Shown here piece after piece: positions 21,986-33,185 of a stretch of DNA of 64,000 nt. The notes beneath the pieces were generated by a model, which was not told where the DNA came from, did not search any database, and worked only from the letters and a program-made list of their open reading frames with translations. Both the position numbers and the translations under genes were made by a program. Within the stretch, counting starts at the first letter, position 1, and every line of letters starts with the position of its first letter. The stretch comes from Peromyscus leucopus. Lineage: Eukaryota > Chordata > Mammalia > Rodentia > Cricetidae. The stretch covers positions 13,466,798-13,530,797 of the forward strand of contig NC_051068.1 of the NCBI RefSeq assembly GCF_004664715.2, written 5' to 3'.

Positions 21986-22363
21986 TGTTCAAAGATGAAA
22001 AACTATGCTTGTTATGAATATGAACAGATATTTTTTGACATTCCTTCCTAAACAGTGCAATAAAGCAAACATGTCCTCATTGTTTATTTGTGTTTGGGGA
22101 ATAGAAATCACCAGGGATAGCTTGAGTTTCCCATGATGCATATGCAGTCACTCTGACATTTTTATAAAAGGAACTTGGGGGTCTAGATTTTGTCACTCTC
22201 CATGTCCTGGACTCAAAAGCTGTGCTGCTCAGATGGTAACGTACATTTTTTTTTCTTTTACATGCATGTACATGCGATAAAGGTTAACTTACAAAGCTGA
22301 TGCACTACAGGAAGACAGTAACTCATGACAAAATTGAAGTACTGTGACAATGCTCTGTAGTAA
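21986..22363. other. unassigned spacer
   Basis: No repeat or gene recognised. Confidence 0.5.
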
Positions 22364-22480
22364 AAATGTATGAACCAAGCCCTGTTGCGCATGCCTATAA
22401 TGCCAGTACTGGGCAGTCTGAGGCAGGAGAAACACAGTTTGACTCCACCCTAGGCTTCATTGAGAGACTATTTCTAAAAC
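22364..22480 (+). mobile_element. B1-type SINE, diverged
   Basis: Phrases 'ttgcgcatgcctataatgcc', 'cagtctgaggcaggagaa' and 'cattgagagactatttct' match B1 in order, with a degenerate middle. An older copy than 21389-21560. Confidence 0.65.
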
Positions 22481-22549
22481 CAAAGCTGCTGAATGAATGT
22501 GGTCAAAATGCATTACATTTTTTAACAACAAAAATGTGTTTATTTAATG

Positions 22550-22620
22550 TACATTGGGGTTTTGCCTGTATGTATCTTTGTATGAGGGTGTCAGATCCAC
22601 TGGAACTGGAGTTACAGTTG
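22550..22620 (-). mobile_element. B3-type SINE fragment cut by an ERV remnant
   Basis: 'ttttgcctgtatgtatcttt' and 'tcagatccactggaactgga' are the reverse complement of the B3 3' half. It stops exactly where the LTR fragment starts at 22621. The missing half is not seen on the far side of the ERV, so deletion accompanied or followed the insertion. Confidence 0.6.
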
Positions 22621-22764
22621 TGTGTAGGTGGATTTTTCTGTCCTGCCAGCTGCTCCCCAAAAAACCACACAGAAACTTAATATTAATTATAAATGCTTGG
22701 CTGGTAGCTTAGGCTTGTTTTTTAGCTAGCTCTTAGAACTTAACCCATTTCTATTCATCTATAT
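22621..22764 (-). mobile_element. ERV LTR (family B) 3' fragment
   Basis: Reverse-complement similarity to the 3' part of the solo LTR at 24839-25215: shared phrases (read on plus) are 'aaacttaatattaattataa', 'gcttaggcttgtt', 'agctagctctta' and 'acccatttctattcatctat'. On the minus strand it ends ...CTACACA. It is attached to the PBS-bearing block to its right, forming a mosaic element. Confidence 0.65.
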
Positions 22765-23156
22765 GCTGCCCTTTGGGGGTCCTTGAACCTACATCCCTGT
22801 TCAGAGCACCATCTGTTGGAGGGCAGCTTCCTCCTTTTCCAGGGTTCCTATGCAGAGAAGAGAGGGATAAGAAATATTAGGTAGAAAGAGATCTAGATGA
22901 GGAGAAGAAAGACAGAAATACAGGATAGCTTCAGGAGGACTTGGATCAAAATTCACCAGCCCAGAACTTTGTTCAAAGGGGCTTTTCATAGCAATGCCAA
23001 GGGGCAAGGCAAAAGACCTCCCCATTGCTAGATACAGCCAAGTGTAGACCTTTCCAAATACCTGCTAAACACCCGTGGTCAAATCATCCCCTTATGCAGC
23101 CCTGCTGGGTAAAGCAAGCTCAGATTCTCTGATCCTGAGTAATTTGGGCCTCCACA
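22765..23156 (-). mobile_element. ERV LTR-like block with primer-binding site
   Basis: On the minus strand, 23156 to 22814 (343 bp) starts TGTGGAGG and ends CCAACA. After two bases, TGG...AACAGGGA (22811-22793) resembles a tRNA-Lys-type primer-binding site, the canonical LTR/2 nt/PBS spacing. A further ~28 bases lead into the family B LTR fragment. No gag, pol or env reading frame follows. The mys-like elements of cricetids are one candidate family, unverified. Confidence 0.6.
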
Positions 23157-23183
23157 AATTCCCCCTTCTTAATAATATGTATC

Positions 23184-23330
23184 TCAGCTGGGTGGTGGCA
23201 GACGCCTTCAATCCCAGCACTTGGGAGGCAGAGCCAGGCAAATCTCTGTGAGTTTGAGGCCAGTCTGATCTACAAAGTGAGTTCCAGGACAGGCTCCAAA
23301 GCTACACAGAGAAACCATGTCTCAAAAAAC
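23184..23330 (+). mobile_element. B1 SINE
   Basis: A full-length B1: 'cagctgggtggtggcagacg', 'aatcccagcacttgggaggc', 'gtgagtttgaggccagtctg', 'gacaggctccaaagctacac', 'agagaaaccatgtctc'. The right-hand variant points to a cricetid. Its tail has become an AAT repeat. Confidence 0.95.
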
Positions 23331-23331
23331 C

Positions 23332-23377
<46 letters not shown>
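23332..23377. repeat. (AAT)15 microsatellite on a B1 tail
   Basis: A perfect AAT run directly follows the B1's 'caaaaaacc'. It is the expanded A-rich tail of that SINE. Confidence 0.97.
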
Positions 23378-23698
23378 TAAATCTCAAGTGAGGGTACAGA
23401 ACTTAATTCTATGTAGCTCTGAATCCACTAAGAGCTTGCAAGTAGCTGGAATAATTATAGCAATACACTTGCTCCTCAGGGAATGCATTGCATTTAAGAT
23501 CACAATTAACCATAGGTAGTCAAAAGCACAGAAAATGAAAGGGTGCTTGTGAACTACTGAAAATAAAATCAATTCTGCATTAGAGAAATGTGCCTTGTTC
23601 AAGTTTCTAGAAAAGGAGTATGCATCTTCCTTTTGTATTTTATTGAAACCCTATTACACACTGAAATATCCACCCCTGTGCAGTTTGCTCTCTCTGTC

Positions 23699-23765
<67 letters not shown>

Positions 23766-23869
23766 ATGCATATGCACATGTGTGTTTCTGCTGATTTGTG
23801 CTGTTGTATAACAGTTTCCTCTAAGACTGAAATAGTCTATCCTGCAGGGAAGTGTCTTAAGCCACAATG
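23378..23869. other. unassigned DNA with one compound microsatellite
   Basis: Nothing recognised besides the CTGT/CT/TG tract at 23688-23760. The open frame across the tract is low complexity. Confidence 0.5.
23688..23760. repeat. compound (CTGT)n-(CT)n-(GT)n microsatellite
   Basis: Pyrimidine-rich CT/CTGT units pass into a pure GT run of about 30 bases. The same CT-to-GT junction design recurs at 27534-27633. Confidence 0.97.
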
Positions 23870-24193
23870 AAAACAACTCAAAATAGCTTCAGAAAGTCCC
23901 TGAAACTGACGAGATTCACTAGACCCCTTCTTCCCAAGAGTAAGCAAGAAGAACTGCTGAGAGTCACTCTCAGAAAACTGCAAAAAGACTCTGAAACCAG
24001 TGGAAGGGCCTGGAAGTGGTCTAGACCAAATGAGTCACTTAGAAAGGATACTGTTCGACCTGTTGCGATACCTGTAAGCAATGCAATATGCTCCAGGTTT
24101 CCAGAGTTTGTGAGCTGTCACCAGTGTTGGGGTGGGCTTCGGTGATACATCTATCTTTGAGTCACTTCTGCTCTTATAAGTAACCCTTCACCC
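23870..24193 (+). mobile_element. LTR-type retroelement (family E), copy 2, left part
   Basis: The clearest copy of this family: 'agtccctgaaactgacgaga', 'tggaagtggtctagaccaaa', 'ggtttccagagtttgtgagc', 'gtgttggggtgggcttcg' and 'cttataagtaacccttcacc'. It is split by a URR1-like element and resumes at 24610. The order resembles an LTR with a downstream aataaa signal; no viral genes adjoin it. Confidence 0.6.
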
Positions 24194-24609
24194 ACTGTGC
24201 TGGCTAGTTTTATATCAGCTTGACACAAGCTGGGGTCATCTGAGAGGAGGGAACCTCAACTGAGAAAATTCCTCTATAAGATCAGACTGTAGTCAAGTCT
24301 AAATGGCATTTTCTTGACTAGTGATTGATGGGGGAGTGCCCAGCCATTGTGGATGGGGCCACCTCCTGGTATAATGGTCCTGAGTTCTATAAGAAAGCAG
24401 GCTGAGCAAGCCATAAGGAACAAGCCAATAAGCAGCACCCTTCATGCCTCTCTATCAGCTCCTGTCTCCATATTCCTGCCTTGCTTGAGTTTCTGTCTTG
24501 CCTTTCTTCAATGATGAACAGTGATGAGAATGCATGAGCCAAATAAACCCATCTCCCCAAGTTGAATTTGTACATGGTGTTTCATCACAGCAATAAAAAG
24601 ACACCTATA
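24194..24609 (+). mobile_element. URR1-like hAT-Charlie element inside family E
   Basis: Forward-orientation copy: 'ctggctagttttatatcagc', 'catctgagaggagggaacct', 'agtgattgatgggggagtgc', 'agaaagcaggctgagcaagc', 'ccaaataaacccatctcccc' and 'gtgtttcatcacagcaataa'. Flanks 'cacccact' and 'cacctata' look like a decayed 8 bp target duplication; copy 3 of family E (44667-44680) keeps the uninterrupted 'cacccatactcctg'. Confidence 0.85.
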
Positions 24610-24737
24610 CTCCTGTAAGTAACCCCAATAAAATTCACTGTGACCAAATTTGATTTTGGTGATGTTCATACTTTGGTCTGTTATGGGCTCCCTATTTGGG
24701 GTGAGTAGATGTCTGCATGTGTCTCCCACGCAACATG
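24610..24737 (+). mobile_element. LTR-type retroelement (family E), copy 2, right part
   Basis: 'ctcctgtaagtaaccccaat' with an aataaa signal, then 'gaccaaatttgattttggtg', 'catactttggtctgttatgg' and 'ggggtgagtagatgtctgca'. This has the look of an R-U5 region after a polyadenylation signal. Confidence 0.6.
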
Positions 24738-24739
24738 TG

Positions 24740-24838
24740 CATGTACATGTGGAGATTGAAGGATGACCTCATGTGTTGTTCCTCAGGAGCCACCACCTTG
24801 TTTTCTAAGACAAGCCTGGAGCTTGTCCAACAGGCTAG
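24740..24838 (-). mobile_element. B4-type SINE, part 1
   Basis: Reverse-complement B4-like text: 'ggagattgaaggatgacctc', 'ctcaggagccaccaccttgt' and 'caagcctggagcttg'. It is cut at 24838 by a solo LTR and resumes at 25216. Confidence 0.65.
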
Positions 24839-25215
24839 TGCTGTGGGATGATCCTTCTGTATGCTATGAATATGTATAACTCTGATTGGTTAACAATAAA
24901 GCTGTTTGACCTATGGCAAGGTAGGATAAGGTTAAGCAGAACAAACTGAGGATTCGGATGAAGAGGGGCAGAGTCAAGAGAGACTCGAGGCAGCTGCCCA
25001 AGAAGCAAGATGCCAGAGGACAGATAAAACCACAGCCAATGGCAATACATAGATGAATAGAAATGAATTAATTTAAATATAAGAGCTAGTTGGTAACAAG
25101 CCTAAGCAATCAGCCAAATATTTATAATTAATATAAGCCTCTGTGTGGCAATTTGGGAAGTGGCTGCTGGATATTTGAACAGACAGATGGGATAGAAAAT
25201 CCCCCTGTGTTTACA
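24839..25215 (+). mobile_element. solo ERV LTR (family B)
   Basis: 377 bp beginning TGCTGTGGGATGATCC and ending CCCTGTGTTTACA, flanked by an exact 6 bp duplication ggctag (24833-24838 and 25216-25221), as for class II (ERVK-type) integrations. It contains 'aacaataaagctg' and A/T-rich 3' sequence. No internal proviral sequence remains, consistent with LTR-LTR recombination. A related 3' fragment is at 22621-22764. Confidence 0.88.
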
Positions 25216-25400
25216 GGCTAGGCTGGCTAGCCGGTGATGCTAGGGGACCTCTTTTTTCTGCCTCTCCAGCACTGGGATTATATGTGTGTCCTATCATGTC
25301 CAGATTTTCATGTGGGTTCTGGGGATGTAGCTCAGGTCCTCATGCTTGAAGAACAAGAACATATAGGGCTTGAGCAATATCCACTGTCCCACCTTTGTGC
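25216..25400 (-). mobile_element. B4-type SINE, part 2
   Basis: It resumes after the LTR: 'ggctaggctggctagccggt', 'cagcactgggattatatgtg', 'catgtgggttctggggatgt', 'caggtcctcatgcttgaaga' and 'gagcaatatccactgtccc' (reverse complement of the tRNA-like head). The SINE predates the LTR. Confidence 0.7.
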
Positions 25401-27897
<2,497 letters not shown>

Positions 27898-28020
27898 ATA
27901 TGAACCTGGACGAGTCTGTGTTAATCTCCATCTATTGCAAAAAGAAGCTTCTCTGATGACAGTTGAATGTGGCACTGATCTATGGATAGCAATAAGTCAC
28001 TAGGAGTCTAATACTATGTC
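27898..28020 (-). mobile_element. L1 3' UTR piece, inverted 5' part of the next element
   Basis: Plus-strand text 'tgcaaaaagaagcttctctg', 'gcactgatctatggatagca' and 'agtcactaggagtc' is the reverse complement of the rodent L1 segment that lies just upstream of the sequence starting at 28021. The same sense segment appears (antisense here) in the L1 at 53815-54240. It fits a 5' inversion. Confidence 0.65.
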
Positions 28021-28495
28021 CACTTAGAACAATCGTCTAGCCACAGGTCCTTGGTGGAAGGAAGATGGGGCAGATACTGAGAGAGCCAGAGGTGGTCAGT
28101 GGCTGCAATGGATCCACTTTCTGAACCCAACAGGTCAGCAGTTGTGACATCATGCGTGAGACCTGTGTAAGCTCCCGCCAGACAAAATCCCAGCGTGGAA
28201 AGGGAAGGTGGGCACAAAGCCCTATTCATAGCTGAGAAGCTGTGGGCAATTGATGGCTTCTGAGAGAGGGAGAGGATTTGAAGGTGCCGTCCCTGGTAGG
28301 TAGCCCATGGTGCAGTGGATGATTCCACAACCAAAGGAAGGCACAAATTGGACTCAGTAATGTAAAAACAAATAAGGATATAGATTTGGGTAGGTAAGGA
28401 ACATATGGTTGGACCTGGGAGGAGTTGGGGGAGTGTGGTGGGAATGATCAAAACATATTATATAAAAATTTAAAAAGAATTAATGAAAATATTAA
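28021..28495 (+). mobile_element. rodent L1 (Lx-like) 3' UTR
   Basis: Sense 3' UTR: 'gagccagaggtggtcagtgg', 'ccagacaaaatcccagcgtg', 'gagaagctgtgggcaattga', 'aaattggactcagtaatgta' and an A/T-rich end with 'aatgatcaaaacatattata'. The 145-codon minus-strand frame across it is antisense to the UTR and not a gene. Confidence 0.85.
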
Positions 28496-28539
28496 AATTA
28501 TATATTTGGAGGAATAGAAACAGAGCTCTGTAAAGGGCA

Positions 28540-28770
28540 TGCTGGAGAGATGATTTGGTAGTTAAAAAGCACTTGCTGCTCTTGCAGAAGACCCAGGTTC
28601 AGGTCCCAGGACCATATAATGGTTCACAACTGTCTAACTCTAGTTCCAGGGGATCTGATGCTCTCTTTTAGCCCTTCGGGCACCAGGCATGCACATGGTA
28701 TGCATACGTATATGCAGGCAAACATTCACACACATAAATAAAAGTAAATAAATCTTTTAAAATATGTATA
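28540..28770 (+). mobile_element. B3-type SINE
   Basis: Head 'tgctggagagatgatttggt', 'gcacttgctgctcttgcaga', 'acccaggttcaggtcccagg', then 'gttccaggggatctgatgct', 'gggcaccaggcatgcacatg' and an A/T-rich 'aaataaaagtaaataaatc' tail. Full length. Confidence 0.88.
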
Positions 28771-28990
28771 TTTGGAGATGTCACAGAGAATTGGGGGTTC
28801 CATTTGGGTTGGAGGAAAACAGTAAGATCTCCGGCAAGATCTCTCATGAGTTGGAAAGTCTCCAGCAGCCCTGGCTCCCTGGTTCACATCTCATCCCTGG
28901 ACACAGACCTGTTCAGTTTCCTGCTGTTTTCTCAGCTTATTTTCCTCATTATTACAAAAAACAGCAGGCGTCTTTTGTGAGTTTGGGAGT

Positions 28991-29118
28991 TTCTTGTTTG
29001 GGTTTTGAGACAAAGTTTTGCTATGTGGCCAAGGCAGGCCTGGATCCCACTGTGTATCAAAGGCTACCTTCCATCTTCCAACTTTAGTCTCACAGGAGTC
29101 CACTACCACACCGGGCCT
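28991..29118 (-). mobile_element. B1-type SINE
   Basis: Reverse-complement B1: 'gggttttgagacaaagtttt', 'gctatgtggccaaggcaggc' and 'gagtccactaccacaccggg' at the head end. Diverged in the middle. Confidence 0.7.
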
Positions 29119-29809
29119 TCCTCAGCCCTTTTATTCCTTCCTCCAGCATTGTTTGGTGTCTTCTTAGGAAAGTGAAACTCAACCAGCTCAGACTGTGTCT
29201 GCTTACACGGATCTGTGTAAGGAATCTACATCACAGCCAGGTCTTTGCTTTTGGTAAAATTGGCACTGTGGTGCACACCTCAGGTCTCCTTTTGTGCTGA
29301 TCTTTCTACAAGCTCAGAACGACCCCGGGTAGATTCTAGCAAGGTTCCTTCAGCGTCATTCTCATGTAAGGACATTCCGTCGCATTCCGCCGCCTGCTAT
29401 CTGCCTGCCTTTGTTTCCCTCTAAAGGAATTTCCTTGTATCACTTGCTCTGCTACTGCCTCATAAATCACCTGCAGCTCCCCCTGGAACACAGCAGCACA
29501 TAAACCAGAAAGTGGAGTGATGCTTATGCATTTGGTTTTCAGGGTAGCCTTGGGATACATATAACATCTTTTTAAAGCCTGTTTTATTGTCTTGACAGGT
29601 AAGTTTGTTTGCAGCCCTGAGCCAGTGTCCATTGTAGGGAGCTCTATGTTACCCAGTGCTAGGTGGTGAGAATAAAACGAATTGGTTTGAAGACTTAGAA
29701 AAGTCCTCTGCTGAGTACATGGACATAGTTCTTGAGCCTTTTTTCAGTTCAATTATATCATAAGCCACTTCTTCCTGCAATTTGACAGATACTTGCAATT
29801 CGAAGTAGA

Positions 29810-29811
<2 letters not shown>

Positions 29812-29859
<48 letters not shown>
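29812..29859. repeat. (AC)24 microsatellite
   Basis: A perfect AC run of 48 bases. Confidence 0.97.
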
Positions 29860-29861
<2 letters not shown>

Positions 29862-30888
29862 TCCTGGTCGCCTTAAAGAGTGGCCACACAATGTGAAGGA
29901 ATCTTCCAGAGGATCTTGCTGTACCCTCCTTGTGTGTCTCCCCTACTGCAAAGATGTGAAGCAGAATTCCACAGAGGCCATGGGACTAGGCCACCCAGGG
30001 GAAAGCAGCAGATAGGCAACTCTAAGCGCCTAAGGATCAATACTGTGTCCTCAGACCTCAAAGGCTCTTGGCAGCTGACCTCATCCCGCTCTGCCTCTCT
30101 AAGCTGAGCATCAGTAGCTTGAGGCTGAGGGGCCCACAAGCTGTAGCCACTGGCCACTCATCTCCCCTGTACTATCGGCTCATTCTTTCAGTCTGTGCAC
30201 ATAAACTGTCAGTTTGTATAAAGAGAAACTTTTTCAGAAAATTGTCTTTACACACCAATACAATAAAGTTTTACAATTTGGAGAGGGTAGATTTAAAGCT
30301 AAGTAAAAAGTACAAACTACCTTGTTCATAAAAGAAAAACCCCCAACATATTATGTTGATAGCAACTTTCCTTTGAATTAGAGCACTAATGTTAAAATTA
30401 TTAAAATGTCTATACTGTTTTGAATTTTCTAACCATCATCTCAATCAAACATTACATCTATCAGAACCCTTGAACTTGCTCACTCCCAGCCTTCAGAACC
30501 ATCTACAGTTTCTCCTTTGTCCAGAGGCCTTTGAACTTGGACTTGTTCTTAGCTTTGTCCCTCCCCGCTGCAGCTTAGAGCCAGATTCGGAGTCCACCCT
30601 TCGGCTCTGGATCCCACCAAGATGTTTCTTCAGGGCTTGTGGATTTTTCCCTCACTCATAGCCACTCCATCCATCTTTTGTGCAGCTTCAGTAATCGTCC
30701 TGCTGCTTAGCGCTCAGATAATCCCCAGCCAAGCCTCCCTGAGGCTTCACCGGAGCCTTTCCTGGCCGTGTATCATCTGGCCAGACCCAGCACCCCAACT
30801 CTCTACCATTGCTCCCAGTTCTCTTGCCCACCATTTCTGCAGTCTCAGTGACATCCCTGTGTCTCTTTGAAATGACCACACTGTCCTG

Positions 30889-30908
30889 TCCCCCCCCCCC
30901 GCCCCCCA
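30889..30908. repeat. C-run
   Basis: A twelve-base C run, one G, then six C. A short G-quadruplex-capable tract on the minus strand. Confidence 0.9.
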
Positions 30909-32304
30909 CCTTTGTGATGACTACTTCCTCTGCCCAACATGGCCTTTGCTCTAGTGTTTGTTAGCTCTGCTCTCCAGTTCCTTCCCATCTCTGCTTAGAT
31001 TTGAATCCTTAGAGGGGCACCCCACTCTGGAAATATGGCTTCTTCACCCCTCCGCTTCTTACCTTGGGCACTACCACTGTTTTGCTCCCCCACACACATC
31101 CGGTTCTAATCTCCGAGGACAGCAGCAGCTCCACCTGGGCAGGGAAATTGCTGCTGGCTGCCACTTTCCTAAAACTCCCAGGAGTTCCTGCACAGTATGT
31201 GTCTTCCTTCTACTCTTTTGAGTACTAGTCTATCTCCTTTTGTGTAAACCAAAACTGCACCTCCAGCCTGAGACATTCTTCAAAGTGCATCCCTCACAAA
31301 GGAAAAGAATGAACTGTCAGGAGAATGGAGAAGTTAAATGAAGAAAGGGAAAGTCAGGCTAAGCTTGACCTAAAACAGGGCACACTGAAGCTGAGAGGAG
31401 AGGAAAGCCAGGAGAAGGAAAATTAGCCTGAAATTAAAAATCCAAAGGTCAATGGAACCCCACCTCCAGGTTCTGAATGATGAGGTGCCAGAGAAGAGCA
31501 AATCTTGTCACTGTCTGTGGAGAGGGACTTGGCACCAGGCACAGAGATGTCAAGGTCATCATTCTGTAATGGGCTCTGGGAACCCTTTAATGGCAGTGGC
31601 AGGCTGGCTGCTGGAAGGTTAGCGGCAGAGGGCACCTGAGAGGGGAAGTGAGCAGCCAAATGCACTCAGTGATACAGCCAGTGATAGCTGTAGCTGCTGG
31701 TGGAAGATGGAATCGTTCTCTGCACAGGGATTAAAAATAGAACAAAACACGTGGACAGGAACCCGAGCTCTTTTCAGAATTGGATTTATTAGAGTCTAAA
31801 ATGAGGTTCATTCTAGAATTTCCACAAAAAGAAAGTGTTCCAATACTAGGTGAGCTACTGAACAAGGAGGGCAAGATGGGGGTTTACGTACCTCAGCAAC
31901 CAGGCTGACCCTCCCCGTGAACACATTGCTGTGACAGACAAGAAGAAGGCTGAGACAGCACACACAGGTGCACATACTCGCACGTGCAACAGAACACAGG
32001 TGAACCTCTTGGCGATCATTTGATAGCTTCTAAATTCAAAGCCGGATCTGTGTGTCAAGAACGGGTCATATCACCTTCATCAAATACTTGACAATCTTCT
32101 GTGATTCATTTCTTCTTTAGCCTTACATTTTCTCCTGGGTGAAATGACTCCAAAGTCTAACCATACTGGAACAATGCCTGTAAGACCTGTCATAGACCTG
32201 AGGTAGGTGAAGATCAGAACATGCATCCTGCTGGTCAAGGGTTGACTCTGTCCTTGAATTTGGTTGAAGTTAATCAAATGTCTCTCATCCCTCATCATCT
32301 ATCA

Positions 32305-32410
32305 TTCAGTCCACAAATGTTTCTCTAATAACTGTTGTAAGCCAAGTGCTACTGTGGAATTTCAACAAGATATGTGATATGTCTCCAACCTTAAAGAGTC
32401 CACTCACAAC
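32305..32410 (-). repeat. L2 fragment
   Basis: 'cattcagtccacaaatgttt', 'gccaagtgctactgtgg' and 'caacaagatatgtgatatgt' follow the reverse complement of the L2 3' end (cattcaacaaatatttatt..., ...tgccaggcactgt...). Ancient and diverged. Confidence 0.5.
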
Positions 32411-33004
32411 CTTTATTGAAAAGTTTTCACACTGTACTTTTAAAGATCAATTTATTTTCAGGTTTTGGAAATGGATATAGGTTTATTTGTGGACATGCAG
32501 AGTCTTTGGATAGGTGTGCATCTGTGTTTTCTTGTGAATGAAGCACATTGGAATTTTCAGCAATATGTACACACATGTCTATAAAGCATATCTAGGCATA
32601 CCTGTGCTTTCACAAGCAGGGCACTGTCAGTGTCTCAGATAGAGACAAGCATCATTTGCATATAGATCATTGCTACCTGCTGGTTCACAGAACTCTGTCT
32701 CCTAACTGGTTCCATGCTTGGACAGAGAGATATTACTGTTTGTGCAGACCACCACAGGAAGACTCAGTGTGGCCCATGCTGAGCAGAGTTGAACAGTGGT
32801 CTAATCCTTTTTAAACATCCACTTCATTTTGCCTCCATTGTCCATTGATTGGATAAATAATTCCTCACACCTCTCCTCCCCTGGAGAGAGTGTGTTGTAT
32901 TCTCATCTCCTGCCCTCCCATCAATTCCCAGTATTCACTTAGCCTAACTTTTCAGACTTGATGATGGGTTAGCTTAAGGCCATTATTTCATTTCTTTTTT
33001 AAGG
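32411..33004. other. unassigned DNA
   Basis: No repeat or gene recognised. Confidence 0.5.
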
Positions 33005-33185
33005 AGTGGACAGGTAGCCAAGTTTCTTCCAGAGGATGTGTGTTCAGTCCACAGCATCACATCAGGTGGCTCACAACCACTAGCTCCAGGGGAATCTGAT
33101 CCCTCTTCTAGCAGCTGCAGGTACAAGCGCATGTGTGTCATGCACATACATTTACATAAATAAAATTAAAAATAAACCTTAAAGT
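33005..33185 (+). mobile_element. B3/B2-type SINE
   Basis: The head is degenerate, but the body is clear: 'ggtggctcacaaccactagc', 'ccaggggaatctgatccctc', 'ttctagcagctgcaggtaca', 'gcacatacatttacataaat' and an A-rich tail. Confidence 0.75.

Larger units (their letters stand above)
29119..32304. other. unassigned DNA
   Basis: About 3.2 kb with a CA and a C tract but no named transposon. Some segments (29320-29600, 29880-31200) are relatively GC-rich. Several frames of 70-98 codons occur on both strands with no recognised domain. A splice-site-like pair at 29542/29599 is noted under findings. Confidence 0.45.

Noticed and set aside
22814..23156. Assigning this block firmly to the mys family
   Set aside because: Length and cricetid context fit what I recall, but I cannot compare sequences here, so the name is left as a candidate only.
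28014..28451. 145-codon frame on minus
   Set aside because: Antisense to an L1 3' untranslated region.
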